From: Blastocatellia bacterium
GTDB lineage: Bacteria > Acidobacteriota > Blastocatellia > Pyrinomonadales > Pyrinomonadaceae
DNA length: 35,640 bases
Assembly: GCA_003488005.1 (NCBI GenBank)
Contig: DNND01000106.1
Location: 1-35,640, forward strand
Direction of reading: 5' to 3'
Below, piece after piece: positions 15,956 to 25,070 of the stretch. The notes under the pieces are model-generated. The model saw only the letters and a program-made list of their open reading frames with translations. It was not told the origin of the DNA and did no database searches. Position numbers and translations under genes: made by a program. Position 1 is the stretch's first letter. Each line of letters begins with the position of its first letter.

Positions 15956-17074
15956 TTATGGTGTTGCGGAATATTGAATTGCTTTCGCGGCCTCAAGGCC
16001 TGGAGCGGCGCCCGGGGCGACCTTTTCAATGTCAGGCTCGTCAGGACTAATGCGAATGCAGGCAGCAAAGTGGTTTGGCTTGATCTCGACCAGCGGCGGC
16101 ACCACTTGTTTACACGCTTCAATCATGTAAGGGCAGCGTGTGTGAAAGCGGCATCCCGTCGGCGGATTGATTGGAGACGGCACATCGCCCTCGAGCACGA
16201 TCCGTTGGCGCGTAGCTTCCACGACCGGGTCTGGAACCGGCACGGCGGAAATGAGCGCCTTCGTGTAGGGCATTAGAGGATCAGCATAGATGGCTTTGGC
16301 GTCGGCTACCTCGACGAGTTTGCCGAGATACATAACCGCCACGCGGTCCGACACATGGCGAATCGCACGCAGGTCATGTGAAATGAAAAGGTACGTGAGG
16401 TTCTTTTGGCGCTGTAGCTTTTCCAGCAGATTCATGATCTGCGCCTGGATGGACACGTCGAGGGCCGATATCGGTTCATCTGCGACTATGAAATCGGGAT
16501 CGACCGCCAACGCGCGCGCGATGCCGATGCGCTGACGCTGACCGCCTGAAAATTCATGCGGGTACCGTTTGATAAAACGTTTACTCAAGCCGACGGTTTC
16601 CAACAGCTCTTGTACTCGCTGTTCCGCTTCCCTGCCTCGCGCGATGCGAAATGTATCCAACGGTTCGCCTACGATTTGGCCGACCGTCATGCGCGGATTA
16701 AGGGAAGCGTAAGGATCCTGAAAAATTATCTGGAGATGGCGGCGGTGCTTGCGCAGCTCGCGTGTCGACAAATGGGCCAAGTCGTTGTTGCGAAAAAGAA
16801 CCTGCCCGGAGGTCGGTTCGACGAGGCGCAAAATCGCACGGCCGAGCGTCGATTTGCCACAACCCGATTCACCAACCAGGCCCAGCGTCTCACCCGTATA
16901 AATGTCGATTGTGACGCCGTCCACTGCCCTGACGCTGCGGCCTCCCGCTAGCGGAAAATAAACTTTCAAATCCCGGATAGCGATCAGCGGAACGCCATGA
17001 CCGCTTTCTATTGGCTGGGGCATTTTCGCAACGCCGTCTTGCCTTGTTTCGAGATTTGTTTCCTGGGTACTCAT
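15956..17074 (-). CDS. oppF: Oligopeptide ABC transporter ATP-binding protein OppF/DppF
   Basis: One of the two ATPases of a peptide importer; it acts at the inner face of the cytoplasmic membrane. The ABC domain shows Walker A GESGCGKST, Q-loop region QIIFQDPYASLNPRMTVG, signature FSGGQRQRIGIARAL, Walker B FIVADEPISALD and the switch His (ISHDL). The C-terminal oligopeptide-type extension with cysteine motif (CRFHTRCPYMIEAC) is the mark of the Opp/Dpp subfamily, where it can bind an iron-sulfur cluster in some members. An ATG at 17074 (MSTQETNL) is chosen; a GTG at 17095 would add 7 residues and lies next to a palindromic repeat. It is the last gene of the opp cluster. Confidence 0.93.
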   Translation of the reverse strand: MSTQETNLETRQDGVAKMPQPIESGHGVPLIAIRDLKVYFPLAGGRSVRAVDGVTIDIYTGETLGLVGESGCGKSTLGRAILRLVEPTSGQVLFRNNDLAHLSTRELRKHRRHLQIIFQDPYASLNPRMTVGQIVGEPLDTFRIARGREAEQRVQELLETVGLSKRFIKRYPHEFSGGQRQRIGIARALAVDPDFIVADEPISALDVSIQAQIMNLLEKLQRQKNLTYLFISHDLRAIRHVSDRVAVMYLGKLVEVADAKAIYADPLMPYTKALISAVPVPDPVVEATRQRIVLEGDVPSPINPPTGCRFHTRCPYMIEACKQVVPPLVEIKPNHFAACIRISPDEPDIEKVAPGAAPGLEAAKAIQYSATP

Positions 17075-17098
17075 ATTTTGGTTCGTCGCTGCCACAGT

Positions 17099-17178
17099 GC
17101 AGTTCAGAGTCCAATCTTTAGATTGCTCTTTAGTGGCAGCAAACGAAAACGCAAGCTAAAGCTTGTACTCTGAACTGC
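17099..17178. repeat. Palindromic element between oppD and oppF that supplies the oppD stop
   Basis: 12-nt arms (GCAGTTCAGAGT and its complement) enclose two smaller hairpins, CAATCTTTAGATTG at 17112-17125 and CAAGCTAAAGCTTG at 17152-17165. The last codons of oppD (ending SSSEYKL) and its TAG are inside the element. A second copy in inverse orientation lies at 24225-24292 and shares 17 exact bases (17150-17166 with the complement of 24237-24253). Confidence 0.75.
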
Positions 17179-18187
17179 TTGCCTTTACCTCGGCTCGTGA
17201 TTCTTCGTAAACCTCATGCGCGAAATGGCACAACGAGGAATGATCAGCGGTCAACTGCACAAACGGCGGAAATTCGCGATGACAAATCTCCTGGACGCGA
17301 TCGCAACGCGCCGCAAAGGGACATCCCGGCGGCAAGTGTGCGACGTCCGGAGGCAATCCCGGAATTTGATATAGCTCGCCCTGTTCCGCGGTCGGATCCG
17401 GAACTGAGCGCAGCAAACCTTTCGTATAAGGATTTCCGGGCGTGGCAAACAACTCTTTTGTCGGCGCTTGCTCAAAAATCTTTCCCGCATACATGACGAG
17501 CAAATGGTCTGTCATGCCCGCAACGATGCCCAGGTCGTGCGTAATCAAAATCACGCTGGTGCCGGTGGCCTGTTTGAGTCGCTTTATCAACTCCAGAATT
17601 TGCGCCTGAATGGTAACGTCAAGCGCGGTCGTGGGTTCGTCGGCAATCAGCAACTCGGGTTCGCAGGAAAGGGCCATCGCAATCATCACGCGCTGTCGCA
17701 TGCCGCCCGAAAACTCATGCGGATAATTATTCGCGCGGGCGCGCGCATCCGGGATACCGACCGTCTCCAACATTTTGACTGCATGCTCGTAGGCCTGTTT
17801 TTTCGTATGGCCCAGGTGCAGCCGCGTCATCTCCATTAATTGCCGCGACACCTTCATGAAAGGATTCAACGAGGTCATTGGATCCTGAAAGATCATGGCA
17901 ATGCGACGGCCGCGAATATGGCGCACCGCTTCATTGCTCAGCGTCAGAAGATTCTGTCCATCGAAAATGACTTCGCCGGAAACAATCTTGCCAGGTGGTG
18001 TGGGCACCAGGCGAATAATGGAGAGATTTGTGACTGACTTGCCCGAACCTGATTCGCCGACGATGCCCAATGTCTCGCCGCGCTTCAGTTGAAACGAGAT
18101 GCCGTCGACAGCCTTAACGATCCCGTCTTCGGTGTCGAAGTAGGTGCGCAGGTCAGTGACCTCCAGCAGATTTCCGTTATTCGTCAT
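17156..18187 (-). CDS. oppD: Oligopeptide ABC transporter ATP-binding protein OppD/DppD
   Basis: The second ATPase of the importer, 343 aa. Walker A GESGSGKSV, Q-loop IFQDPMTSLNPFM, signature FSGGMRQRVMIAMAL, Walker B LLIADEPTTALD and switch His ITHDL are all visible, so it should hydrolyse ATP. The C-terminal cysteine motif CPFAARCDRVQEIC is that of the Opp/Dpp type. The final residues, about 8, come from a palindromic repeat that also provides the stop, so the original C-terminus may have been different. ATG at 18187. It lies between oppC and oppF in the expected order. Confidence 0.94.
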   Translation of the reverse strand: MTNNGNLLEVTDLRTYFDTEDGIVKAVDGISFQLKRGETLGIVGESGSGKSVTNLSIIRLVPTPPGKIVSGEVIFDGQNLLTLSNEAVRHIRGRRIAMIFQDPMTSLNPFMKVSRQLMEMTRLHLGHTKKQAYEHAVKMLETVGIPDARARANNYPHEFSGGMRQRVMIAMALSCEPELLIADEPTTALDVTIQAQILELIKRLKQATGTSVILITHDLGIVAGMTDHLLVMYAGKIFEQAPTKELFATPGNPYTKGLLRSVPDPTAEQGELYQIPGLPPDVAHLPPGCPFAARCDRVQEICHREFPPFVQLTADHSSLCHFAHEVYEESRAEVKASSSEYKL

Positions 18188-18250
18188 TGACAGTCGTTCA
18201 GTCCGAATTCGAGTCTTAAGCGGTATTCCATTTGGTTGTTGTTTGTTCCG

Positions 18251-18278
18251 ATCTCAAATTTGAAATCTCAAATCTCAA
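18251..18278. repeat. Heptamer tandem array (ATCTCAA type)
   Basis: Four consecutive units (ATCTCAA three times, ATTTGAA once) in the gap between oppC and oppD, ending 2 nt before the oppC stop. The second unit can pair with its neighbours. No separate inverted arm was seen. Confidence 0.75.
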
Positions 18279-18280
18279 AG

Positions 18281-19312
18281 TTATACCTTACGCATCTGCG
18301 GATCGAGCGCGTCGCGTAATCCGTCGCCCAAAAAGTTTAGCGAGAAAAGCGTAACCGCCATCGTGGCTCCCGGGAATAACAGTTGCCAGGGGAAGATCGC
18401 TAAATTCTGAATGCCATCCGCAGCCAGACTCCCCCACGAAGCAAGCGGTGGTTGCACACCCAGTCCCAGGAAAGAAAGAAATGCCTCGCTAAGCATCACC
18501 GATGGAATAGTCAGTGTCGTATAGACAATTACCGGGCCCAGCGCGTTAGGCACCAGATGACGAAAAATTATTCGCATTGTCGAAACTCCGGTGGCGCGCG
18601 CTGCCAGAACAAACTCCTGATTCTTCAAAGAAAGAATCTGGCCGCGCACAATACGCGCCATCGTGAGCCATGAAACCGCACCGAGCGCGAAAAACAATAA
18701 AAACAATTGGCCGGTTGGTGTGCTGCTGCGAAACATCGCCAGCAGCACGATCACCAGGATGATATATGGTAGCGAATAGAGAACGTCCACCAGACGCATC
18801 ATTACGGTGTCAACGCGCCCGCCGAAATAACCGGCAACAGCGCCGTAAGCCACTCCGATCAAAAGCGACACGATCGTGGAAATAATTCCCACCATCAACG
18901 AGATTCGCCCGCCCAGGAGAACTCTGGCGAGCATATCTCGGCCAGAGTTGTCGGTACCCATTGGATGCGCCCATGAAAACGATCCGTCGAAACCGGTGAA
19001 CGGTGGCAACGACCTGATAAGGTTGGCGTCGCTGGGAATATAATCGTATGTATAGCCGGTCGTAGTTTTAATCACCCACGGGCCGATAATCGCGCCAATC
19101 GTTATTAGAATTACAACTATAAGTCCAAACACGGCGAGTTTGTTTTTCAGTAATCGTCGCCAGGCATCCCTCCACAAAGAGGTACCGGCGACAAGCTCGC
19201 CCTCTTCCGCGGAGATTACTTCCGCTTCGGCCACGGCCATCTCAGGCGAGACGTGGATTGGATCCTCGTGTCCGCGAACTCGCTCTTCTGTTTTGGGCGG
19301 GTCTTCTTTCAT
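18281..19312 (-). CDS. oppC: Oligopeptide ABC transporter permease OppC/DppC
   Basis: An inner-membrane subunit, 343 aa, with an N-terminal cytoplasmic extension of about 45 acidic residues, one helix (AVFGLIVVILITIGAI), a large outside loop with GTDNSGRDMLARVLLGGRIS cut to its GTD-x-x-GRD motif, and five further helices. The EAA-type loop contacting the ATPases is visible (AARATGVSTMRIIFRHLVPN). ATG at 19312 is used; a TTG at 19315 immediately follows the oppB stop and is an alternative. OppB and OppC form the translocation pore. The gene order oppB-oppC-oppD-oppF is standard. Confidence 0.93.
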   Translation of the reverse strand: MKEDPPKTEERVRGHEDPIHVSPEMAVAEAEVISAEEGELVAGTSLWRDAWRRLLKNKLAVFGLIVVILITIGAIIGPWVIKTTTGYTYDYIPSDANLIRSLPPFTGFDGSFSWAHPMGTDNSGRDMLARVLLGGRISLMVGIISTIVSLLIGVAYGAVAGYFGGRVDTVMMRLVDVLYSLPYIILVIVLLAMFRSSTPTGQLFLLFFALGAVSWLTMARIVRGQILSLKNQEFVLAARATGVSTMRIIFRHLVPNALGPVIVYTTLTIPSVMLSEAFLSFLGLGVQPPLASWGSLAADGIQNLAIFPWQLLFPGATMAVTLFSLNFLGDGLRDALDPQMRKV

Positions 19313-19315
19313 CAA

Positions 19316-20236
19316 TCAATAGCGAATGCGCGGATCGAGATACGCATAGGCAATGTCGACCAGCAGATTCATCAAAAGCAATGTAATGGAAATGAAAGCG
19401 ACGATACCGAGAATCAGCGGTTCGTCGCGATTCAATGAAGCTTGAATGAAATAGTTACCCAAGCCGGGCAGGGCAAAGATTCTTTCAACCACAACGGTGC
19501 CGGTAAGCAGCAGTGCCAGCGCAGGCCCGGTGAACGACACCACCGGCATTATCCCGCCGCGCAATGCATGGCGAATCACGACGGCTGTCTCCGATAGCCC
19601 TTTCGCCCGCGCAGTACGAATGTAGTCCGAGCGCAAGACTTCCAACATCCCGGCGCGCGTCAGACGGGCGATATAAGCCATGTAGATCGCGGACAGGGTT
19701 AGCACCGGCAATACCACGCCACGACTCAACACGCCTGACCATCGCGCCGGCGGAAACCAATACAGATTTAGCGAAAGTCCTAAAACCAAAATGGGACCGA
19801 GCACAAAATTTGGAACTGAAATCCCTACCATCGCCAAAGCCATGGAGAGATAGTCCCAGACAGAATTCTGTTTCAACGCCGCAACCGACCCGATAAAAAC
19901 ACCTACCGCCAACGCCAACAGGTACGCGAGAAATCCTATTCCCGCCGACACCGGCACCGACCGAGCAATAATTGCGTTTACCGATTGCCCCTCGTATTTC
20001 AGCGAAGTACCAAAGTCCAGGCGCACGATGTGACTCATTGTGCGGCCGTACTGAACGTACCAGGGTTTATTCAGACCGTATTTCTCACGGATATTGCTTT
20101 CGATGGACTTGGAGATTTTCTTTTCGCCTGAATAAAAATTCCCCGGCGCCAGGCGGATCAATCCCCAGGTAACAGTGATCACTACAAAAATGGTAGGAAT
20201 TGTGATCAGCAGCCGGCGGATGATGAAACGTAGCAT
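19316..20236 (-). CDS. oppB: Oligopeptide ABC transporter permease OppB/DppB
   Basis: 306 aa with six membrane helices, the first being LLITIPTIFVVITVTWGLIR, the usual start of OppB/DppB. Later motifs are typical: GPALALLLTGTVVVERIF and the final IAYAYLDPRIRY, almost identical to the family ending (DPRIRY/L). The EAA loop ARAKGLSETAVVIRHALRGG is present. Its stop lies next to the oppC start, so the two are surely co-expressed. ATG at 20236 has no clear Shine-Dalgarno. Confidence 0.95.
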   Translation of the reverse strand: MLRFIIRRLLITIPTIFVVITVTWGLIRLAPGNFYSGEKKISKSIESNIREKYGLNKPWYVQYGRTMSHIVRLDFGTSLKYEGQSVNAIIARSVPVSAGIGFLAYLLALAVGVFIGSVAALKQNSVWDYLSMALAMVGISVPNFVLGPILVLGLSLNLYWFPPARWSGVLSRGVVLPVLTLSAIYMAYIARLTRAGMLEVLRSDYIRTARAKGLSETAVVIRHALRGGIMPVVSFTGPALALLLTGTVVVERIFALPGLGNYFIQASLNRDEPLILGIVAFISITLLLMNLLVDIAYAYLDPRIRY

Positions 20237-20252
20237 CGGTTGGTTGTAGGAC

Positions 20253-20299
20253 AGACTTTCTTGTCTATCTTCTGCACTAGAGACAGGCAGGAATGCCTG
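20253..20299. repeat. Pair of small hairpins between oppB and the first binding protein gene
   Basis: AGAC/GTCT around TTTCTT (20253-20266) and CAGGCA/TGCCTG around GGAA (20284-20299), in a 79-nt gap. They resemble short dispersed palindromes. A role as an attenuator between the abundant binding protein and the permeases is possible, but there is no U-run. Confidence 0.4.
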
Positions 20300-20315
20300 G
20301 CGAGCTAATCATCAG

Positions 20316-22292
20316 CTAATTAGCAGTCGAGGGCGTCGAATAATCCCACTTCGCCTGATCGCGCTCAATGTAAACAAACTTCCACGCGAAGAGCGATCCC
20401 GCATTGGGATACATTCCCTTCACGTACGGTTTCTTTAGCCAATTCACCGCACCAGTCTCCACCGGAATGATTGGCTGCGACTCGAGCATGTAGCTCTCGG
20501 CCTTTGACAGCAATTGATAACGTTTCGATGGATCGGGTGTTCGATTAGCTTCGTTCAACATGTCGACGTATTTTTTGTCCCACCAACCGGTGGAGTTGTC
20601 GTTTTCATTTGTGTAGTAGAGACTCAGGAACGTAAATGGGTCCAGGTAATCGGCCGACCACGCGCCGAAGGAAAATCCCTTGTAATCCAGTTTCGATCTG
20701 GCGTCGACGAACGTCTTAAATTCCATTGCGCGCACGGGGACGGTGATGCCAAGGTTCTGTTTCCACTGGGCCTGCATGTACTCAGCCATGATCTTGTTTG
20801 AGGTGGCAGTCGGGAACAGATACTCAACTTGATTTACTGGAAACTTCGGACACTGGTAAGTTCCGTCGCCCTTTTTCGTCACCGCGTATCCAGCTTCCGT
20901 AAGCAACTGCCTCGCCTTCTCGGCATCAAACTTCGAACCCTGAGGCAATGGATAGTCGTGGAAAATTCCATACGGCGTGATTCCGGGCAGGGGCTTGGTA
21001 ATCCTTCGCCATTTAATCCAGGTTTCCTTGTCAATCGCCAGATCAAAAGCCTTACGGACACGCACGTCGTCCAGCGGCGGTTTCGTTGTGTTGATGTTGA
21101 TGTAGATAGTTACCGCCTCTGGCGCGTCCATCCAATCCTTTTTGTTGCGGACAAATTCGACCCAGGCATTTAGCACGGTGTGGTTATAAAGCGCATCCAC
21201 CTCGCCGACCTTGTAGAGATTCAGCGCCGTCGGCAAATCGGAAGTGGGGAAGAACTGTATCTCGTCGAGGTGAACGTTCGCGGCATCCCAATACATCGGG
21301 TCTCGTTCGACCGTGAGAATGTTATACGGCTTCCATTCTTTTAGTTTGAATGGACCACAGGAAACGATGTGTCCCGGTTGCGCCCATAGTTCGTGGTATT
21401 GCTCAACAGCTTTCTTTGGAACGAGGCGGAAAAATTGATTCGCCAACAAGCCCTTGAAGAAGGGCGCCGACTGGCTCAAGGAAATGCGCACGATGTAATC
21501 GTCGACGGCTTCGATGCCAATGTCTTTGCCTTCGACCTTCACAAACTCCTTACCCGTTACAGCCGCCTGCAGTTTCGCATCCGTCGCAAGCAATTTATTT
21601 CGCGACTTTTCATCACCAGGAAGGGTTAACCTGGCAGGCGAATGCATAAACTGGTGAAAAGGCGTATCCGCGTCCGGCGTTGGCTCCTGCTCGGTCGGTT
21701 TGTATTCCTTTACCGTCGTAACCGGCTGTTCGCTGAGTGGCAGGGCCGCTTCCGAAGCCCGCGCAAAATCGCTTTCAAGCAGAAACTTATTTGTCTGGGG
21801 GTCGCGAATGAATAACGCGCCGGAGTTGTAAGCCTGGGCATACTTTATGTAGAAGCCGAGACTTGCGCCACGGGCAAGCGTTTCCGGCGCCAAACCTCTT
21901 CGGAAGCTCCAGACAATGTCATTCGCATTAATAGGATCGCCATTAGACCACCGCGCGTTCTTCCTTATATGGAAAGTAAACTCAGAAGAGTCGCTGTTTT
22001 CGTCCCAGCGTTCCGCCAGCGCCGGAATGGGATCCATTGTCTTCGGATCGTATTCCACCAGACCGTCGTAAAGCGCCATCAGGATTCGCGCCTCGGGCAA
22101 GCCGGTGGTTTTTTGCGGATCGAGACTCTCAGGCTCGTCGCCGGTTATGTAGCGCAAGACGTTTCCCGGATACGGAGCTATCTTGCCGAAGAATTCTTCG
22201 TTGCTGGCCAGCGCGCGGCAGGAGATCGAACCAACTGCAAGCGAAACAAGCAGCACAGTCGCGAGAATTTGTCGGTAGTAGAGACTAGCCAT
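20316..22292 (-). CDS. oppA: Peptide-binding lipoprotein (SBP family 5), OppA-like
   Basis: Extracytoplasmic solute-binding protein that captures peptides for the importer. The signal is lipoprotein-like: ILATVLLVSLAVGSISC, with lipidation at C25. The mature domain shows family 5 landmarks: RYITGDEPESLDPQK, FHIRKNARWSNGDPINANDIVWSF, and the VRKAFDLAIDKE segment. At 658 aa it is longer than the usual 520-560, owing to an insert of about 80 residues around 170-260. The ATG at 22292 (MASLYYRQ, with TGGA upstream) is chosen over a TTG at 22307. It is followed by oppB, and a second binding protein is encoded just upstream. Confidence 0.92.
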   Translation of the reverse strand: MASLYYRQILATVLLVSLAVGSISCRALASNEEFFGKIAPYPGNVLRYITGDEPESLDPQKTTGLPEARILMALYDGLVEYDPKTMDPIPALAERWDENSDSSEFTFHIRKNARWSNGDPINANDIVWSFRRGLAPETLARGASLGFYIKYAQAYNSGALFIRDPQTNKFLLESDFARASEAALPLSEQPVTTVKEYKPTEQEPTPDADTPFHQFMHSPARLTLPGDEKSRNKLLATDAKLQAAVTGKEFVKVEGKDIGIEAVDDYIVRISLSQSAPFFKGLLANQFFRLVPKKAVEQYHELWAQPGHIVSCGPFKLKEWKPYNILTVERDPMYWDAANVHLDEIQFFPTSDLPTALNLYKVGEVDALYNHTVLNAWVEFVRNKKDWMDAPEAVTIYININTTKPPLDDVRVRKAFDLAIDKETWIKWRRITKPLPGITPYGIFHDYPLPQGSKFDAEKARQLLTEAGYAVTKKGDGTYQCPKFPVNQVEYLFPTATSNKIMAEYMQAQWKQNLGITVPVRAMEFKTFVDARSKLDYKGFSFGAWSADYLDPFTFLSLYYTNENDNSTGWWDKKYVDMLNEANRTPDPSKRYQLLSKAESYMLESQPIIPVETGAVNWLKKPYVKGMYPNAGSLFAWKFVYIERDQAKWDYSTPSTAN

Positions 22293-22390
22293 CGTTTTCC
22301 ACGGCAACAGATTTTAAAGGGAGAATGTCAGACGGAAGTTAACACGCAGAAAAAGCATTATCAAGAATCTTGTGCCAGCTCTCGCTTGGA

Positions 22391-24178
22391 TTAACGAGCG
22401 TTGCTGCCTGCGGGAGACGCCGGCGGCTTCCAGTTTCCATCTATTCGGACTTTTTTTAAGGACGGTGCGTCGAGGATGTTGGCATCGAATCCGCTGACGT
22501 ACGGTTTCACCAGTGCGTACGAGGAGGCGAAATAAATCGGCATCGCGCTCAGGTCATTTAATGCTTGCGCTTCAGTATCAATCGCAGGAAGCGTGGTCGG
22601 AGACCTGCCGGCGATGCCGAGTGACTTGTTCCTTTCGGAAAGCTCAGCGCCCGGTTTGTTCAAGCGTTCCGTCTCATTCGCGGCGGCCGTTCCCGGATAA
22701 TTTTCGCCGAACAGCGTACGAATATTCGTAAGTTCATCAGTCGTCTGCATCACAATCCCGCGACGCACAACATCGAAATCGCCACTCCGAATCGCCGCCT
22801 CATAGTCGTCCCAATTCTTAATTACCAGCTCCGTCCGGATATTCAATATGTTGAGCCACATCGCCGCAATTGCCTGGGCCACAATTCGCTGCTGTTCGTT
22901 GCGATTGACCAGCAAGCGAACGACTGGAAAGTCTTTACCGTCAGGAAAGCCGGCTTCAGCCAGCAACTGCCGGGCTCGCTCGTCGTCCTTCTCCAACATA
23001 TCGGATTTACCCACGACAGTTTTGGGTGCTTCAGTTGGAGTCTGAGGCAGGAAACGTTTCGCCGGCTCGGTCGCGCCGCCAGTTTCATCGGCGCTGACGC
23101 GATCGCGATCGATGGCAATCGCTAAGGCTTCACGCACGCGAACATCGTCAAAGGGCGCACGCGCCGTGTTGAAAGTGTAATAGGTCAACGCGCCAAAAGT
23201 GGCTCGACGAAAATCTGCGTACGGCGCAAGCAGCTTTATCGCCAATGGCTCAAGCGCGGTATTCGTCACCGCGTCGACGTTCCCAGAGCGATAGGCGGCT
23301 AATGCCGATTCGGTGTCGCGAGCGCCGACAAATTCAACGCTTTGCAATGTGACCTGTTGCCTGTCCCAATAATTTTCCGCGCGCGCGAGCAACACGCGAT
23401 CGTTGTCGGTTTTTGCGACTGAGAAAGCGCCGTTGGAAAGCAATCCGCTCGCGGACAACTTACCAGCCGGCGCATCGATTCCGAGTTTCACCGGACGAAA
23501 AACCGGATGGGCCACCAGCGCGGGAAAGTTCATGTCCGGTTGCCGCAAGCGGACACGCAATACGCGGTCTGACAGTGCTTCGGCGCCAAATGCGCGCTCC
23601 GAAGTTCGAGCAGTTGCCTGGACGGAACCGTTGTTTGAACGCGCGCGCTGGGCCGGTTGTGCGGGTGCTTGAGCCGGCGACACGGCCGGTTCCTTTTCCG
23701 CGCCTTCAATGTTAGCAAGTAAATCCGTGTGCGGAGCCAGCTCTCCCAATTTCACAGTCCGTTGCCATGAACGAACAAAATCTTCCGCCGTCACCACCGC
23801 GCCGTTGGACCAGCGCGCATCGTCACGCAAATAGAATGTCCAGGTGCGGCCGCCGTTCGACACTTCCCATTTGGTGGCAACCGCCGGCACCGGCATTAAT
23901 GTCTGCGGGTCGTAATCTGTCAGCCCTTCAAAAATTGCGCGCACCAAATCAGTATCCGGAGGCGCGGCGGCGAAGGCTGGATCGAAAGTCTGCGGCAGGC
24001 CGCCATCGCTCCACCTAAACTGCTGCCCGCTCGGCACCACCACGCGCCCGTAATAAGGCTCGACAGTTTCGTTCAGGAAACAACCGGCATGGCTAAGCGC
24101 TAAAGCGAAAAGCAACATGGTTGCCAAACCCGCGCGCCTGCCCGGTTTTCTGGGGAGAATGTTTCTGATTAAAGGCAT
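22391..24178 (-). CDS. Second peptide-binding lipoprotein (SBP family 5)
   Basis: A 595-aa relative of the downstream binding protein but clearly divergent. It has a lipoprotein signal (ATMLLFALALSHAGC, lipidation at C33), then LPQTFDPAFAAAPPDTDLVRAIFEGL, FYLRDDARWSNGAVVTAEDFV and VRVREALAIAIDRDRV. Pro/Ala/Gln-rich low-complexity sequence at about 170-195 interrupts the domain. Two binding lipoproteins for one importer could widen the range of peptides. ATG at 24178 is used; a TTG precedes it. It is the first gene of the opp cluster, and a palindromic element lies upstream. Confidence 0.9.
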   Translation of the reverse strand: MPLIRNILPRKPGRRAGLATMLLFALALSHAGCFLNETVEPYYGRVVVPSGQQFRWSDGGLPQTFDPAFAAAPPDTDLVRAIFEGLTDYDPQTLMPVPAVATKWEVSNGGRTWTFYLRDDARWSNGAVVTAEDFVRSWQRTVKLGELAPHTDLLANIEGAEKEPAVSPAQAPAQPAQRARSNNGSVQATARTSERAFGAEALSDRVLRVRLRQPDMNFPALVAHPVFRPVKLGIDAPAGKLSASGLLSNGAFSVAKTDNDRVLLARAENYWDRQQVTLQSVEFVGARDTESALAAYRSGNVDAVTNTALEPLAIKLLAPYADFRRATFGALTYYTFNTARAPFDDVRVREALAIAIDRDRVSADETGGATEPAKRFLPQTPTEAPKTVVGKSDMLEKDDERARQLLAEAGFPDGKDFPVVRLLVNRNEQQRIVAQAIAAMWLNILNIRTELVIKNWDDYEAAIRSGDFDVVRRGIVMQTTDELTNIRTLFGENYPGTAAANETERLNKPGAELSERNKSLGIAGRSPTTLPAIDTEAQALNDLSAMPIYFASSYALVKPYVSGFDANILDAPSLKKVRIDGNWKPPASPAGSNAR

Positions 24179-24224
24179 CAAATGTGACTTGTAGCCGCGT
24201 GTTTAATGCGTTGCGGTTGCAGAT

Positions 24225-24292
24225 GGAGTTTAGAGTACAAGCTTTAGCTTGCGGTCGGAAATCATCAGCCTAAAGGCTGGACTCTGAACCTC
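24225..24292. repeat. Second copy of the opp palindromic element
   Basis: Imperfect arms (GGAGTTTAGAGT and ACTCTGAACCTC) enclose CAAGCTTTAGCTTG and CAGCCTAAAGGCTG hairpins. It is inverted relative to 17099-17178 and ends at the coaE stop codon. A nearby 11-mer (GTAGCCGCGTG) recurs at 11451-11461. Confidence 0.7.
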
Positions 24293-24915
24293 TAGCGCTC
24301 TTCTTGATTCAACTTCAATTCTTGCCGTAGCGCGGCGTAGACTTTTTCCGTTTGCCGGCGCGTGTCGTCAAAACCTTCGGAAGTGTCAATCAGGTAGTCG
24401 GCAAACTTCTTCTTTTCTTCCTGGCCCATCTGCGCGTTAATTCTCTTCTCCGCTTCTTCGCGACTCAAACTGTTGCGCAACATCAAGCGTTGGAGCTGAA
24501 CTTCGGGGCGGCAGTGGACAACGATCAGCTTATCGAAACGTTTGTAACCGCCCGACTCGATCATCAAAGCGGCGTCCACGACTGCGATACCATCCGGGTC
24601 GACAGCTTCCGATTCGCGCAACAACTCATCCTGACGCGCAATAATGTATGGATGCAGGATTGAATTCAGCGTGCTGCGTCTTTGCGCGTCACCGAACACC
24701 AACGCGCCGAGCTTTGTTCTGTCAAGCGCGCCGTCGGACTGCAGAACTTCCGTCCCAAACTCAGCTACTACTTTTCCAAGCGCGACAGAATTGGGTTCAA
24801 CTACTTCACGCGCCGTAAGATCGGCGTCGAGCACGTGGCAACCAAGCTCAGCGAGCACGCCGGCCACAAATGATTTGCCGACGCCAATCGATCCTGTTAG
24901 TCCGACGCGTAACAT
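24292..24915 (-). CDS. coaE: Dephospho-CoA kinase
   Basis: The last enzyme of coenzyme A synthesis: it phosphorylates the 3'-hydroxyl of dephospho-CoA with ATP. The 207-aa length is normal. The P-loop GSIGVGKS (8-15) is at the start, followed by DADLTAREVV, in which the acidic residues bind the substrate, and the LID-type region MLRNSLSREEAEKRINAQM. The starting ATG is at 24915; no Shine-Dalgarno is visible, and a heptamer array starts 10 nt upstream. It follows folD in the same direction. Confidence 0.95.
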   Translation of the reverse strand: MLRVGLTGSIGVGKSFVAGVLAELGCHVLDADLTAREVVEPNSVALGKVVAEFGTEVLQSDGALDRTKLGALVFGDAQRRSTLNSILHPYIIARQDELLRESEAVDPDGIAVVDAALMIESGGYKRFDKLIVVHCRPEVQLQRLMLRNSLSREEAEKRINAQMGQEEKKKFADYLIDTSEGFDDTRRQTEKVYAALRQELKLNQEER

Positions 24916-24924
24916 CTTGTAGCG

Positions 24925-25070
24925 AACAGTAGACAGTAAACAGTAAACAGCAAACAGCCGGCATCAACATTAATTTCGAGCGCTTTGTAAATCCGCAGGA
25001 ATCAGGTCAAGCCAATTTCTGGCTGTTGACTGTTTGCTGTTTGCTGTTTACTCCCCCGTTTGCTGTTTAC
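24925..25070. repeat. Heptamer tandem array, inverted pair (AACAGTA type)
   Basis: Five units (AACAGTA/AACAGCA) at 24925-24959 and reverse-complement units (TGTTTGC/TGTTTAC) at 25024-25051, then two more at 25057-25070 after a 5-nt break. The spacer is about 64 nt. The right end overlaps the last codons of folD. The array fills the whole folD-coaE gap. Confidence 0.88.

Noticed and set aside
17099..24292. Composite transposon bounded by the two inverted palindromic copies
   Set aside because: No transposase is encoded between them and the opp genes match the neighbours in style; the copies look like independent insertions.
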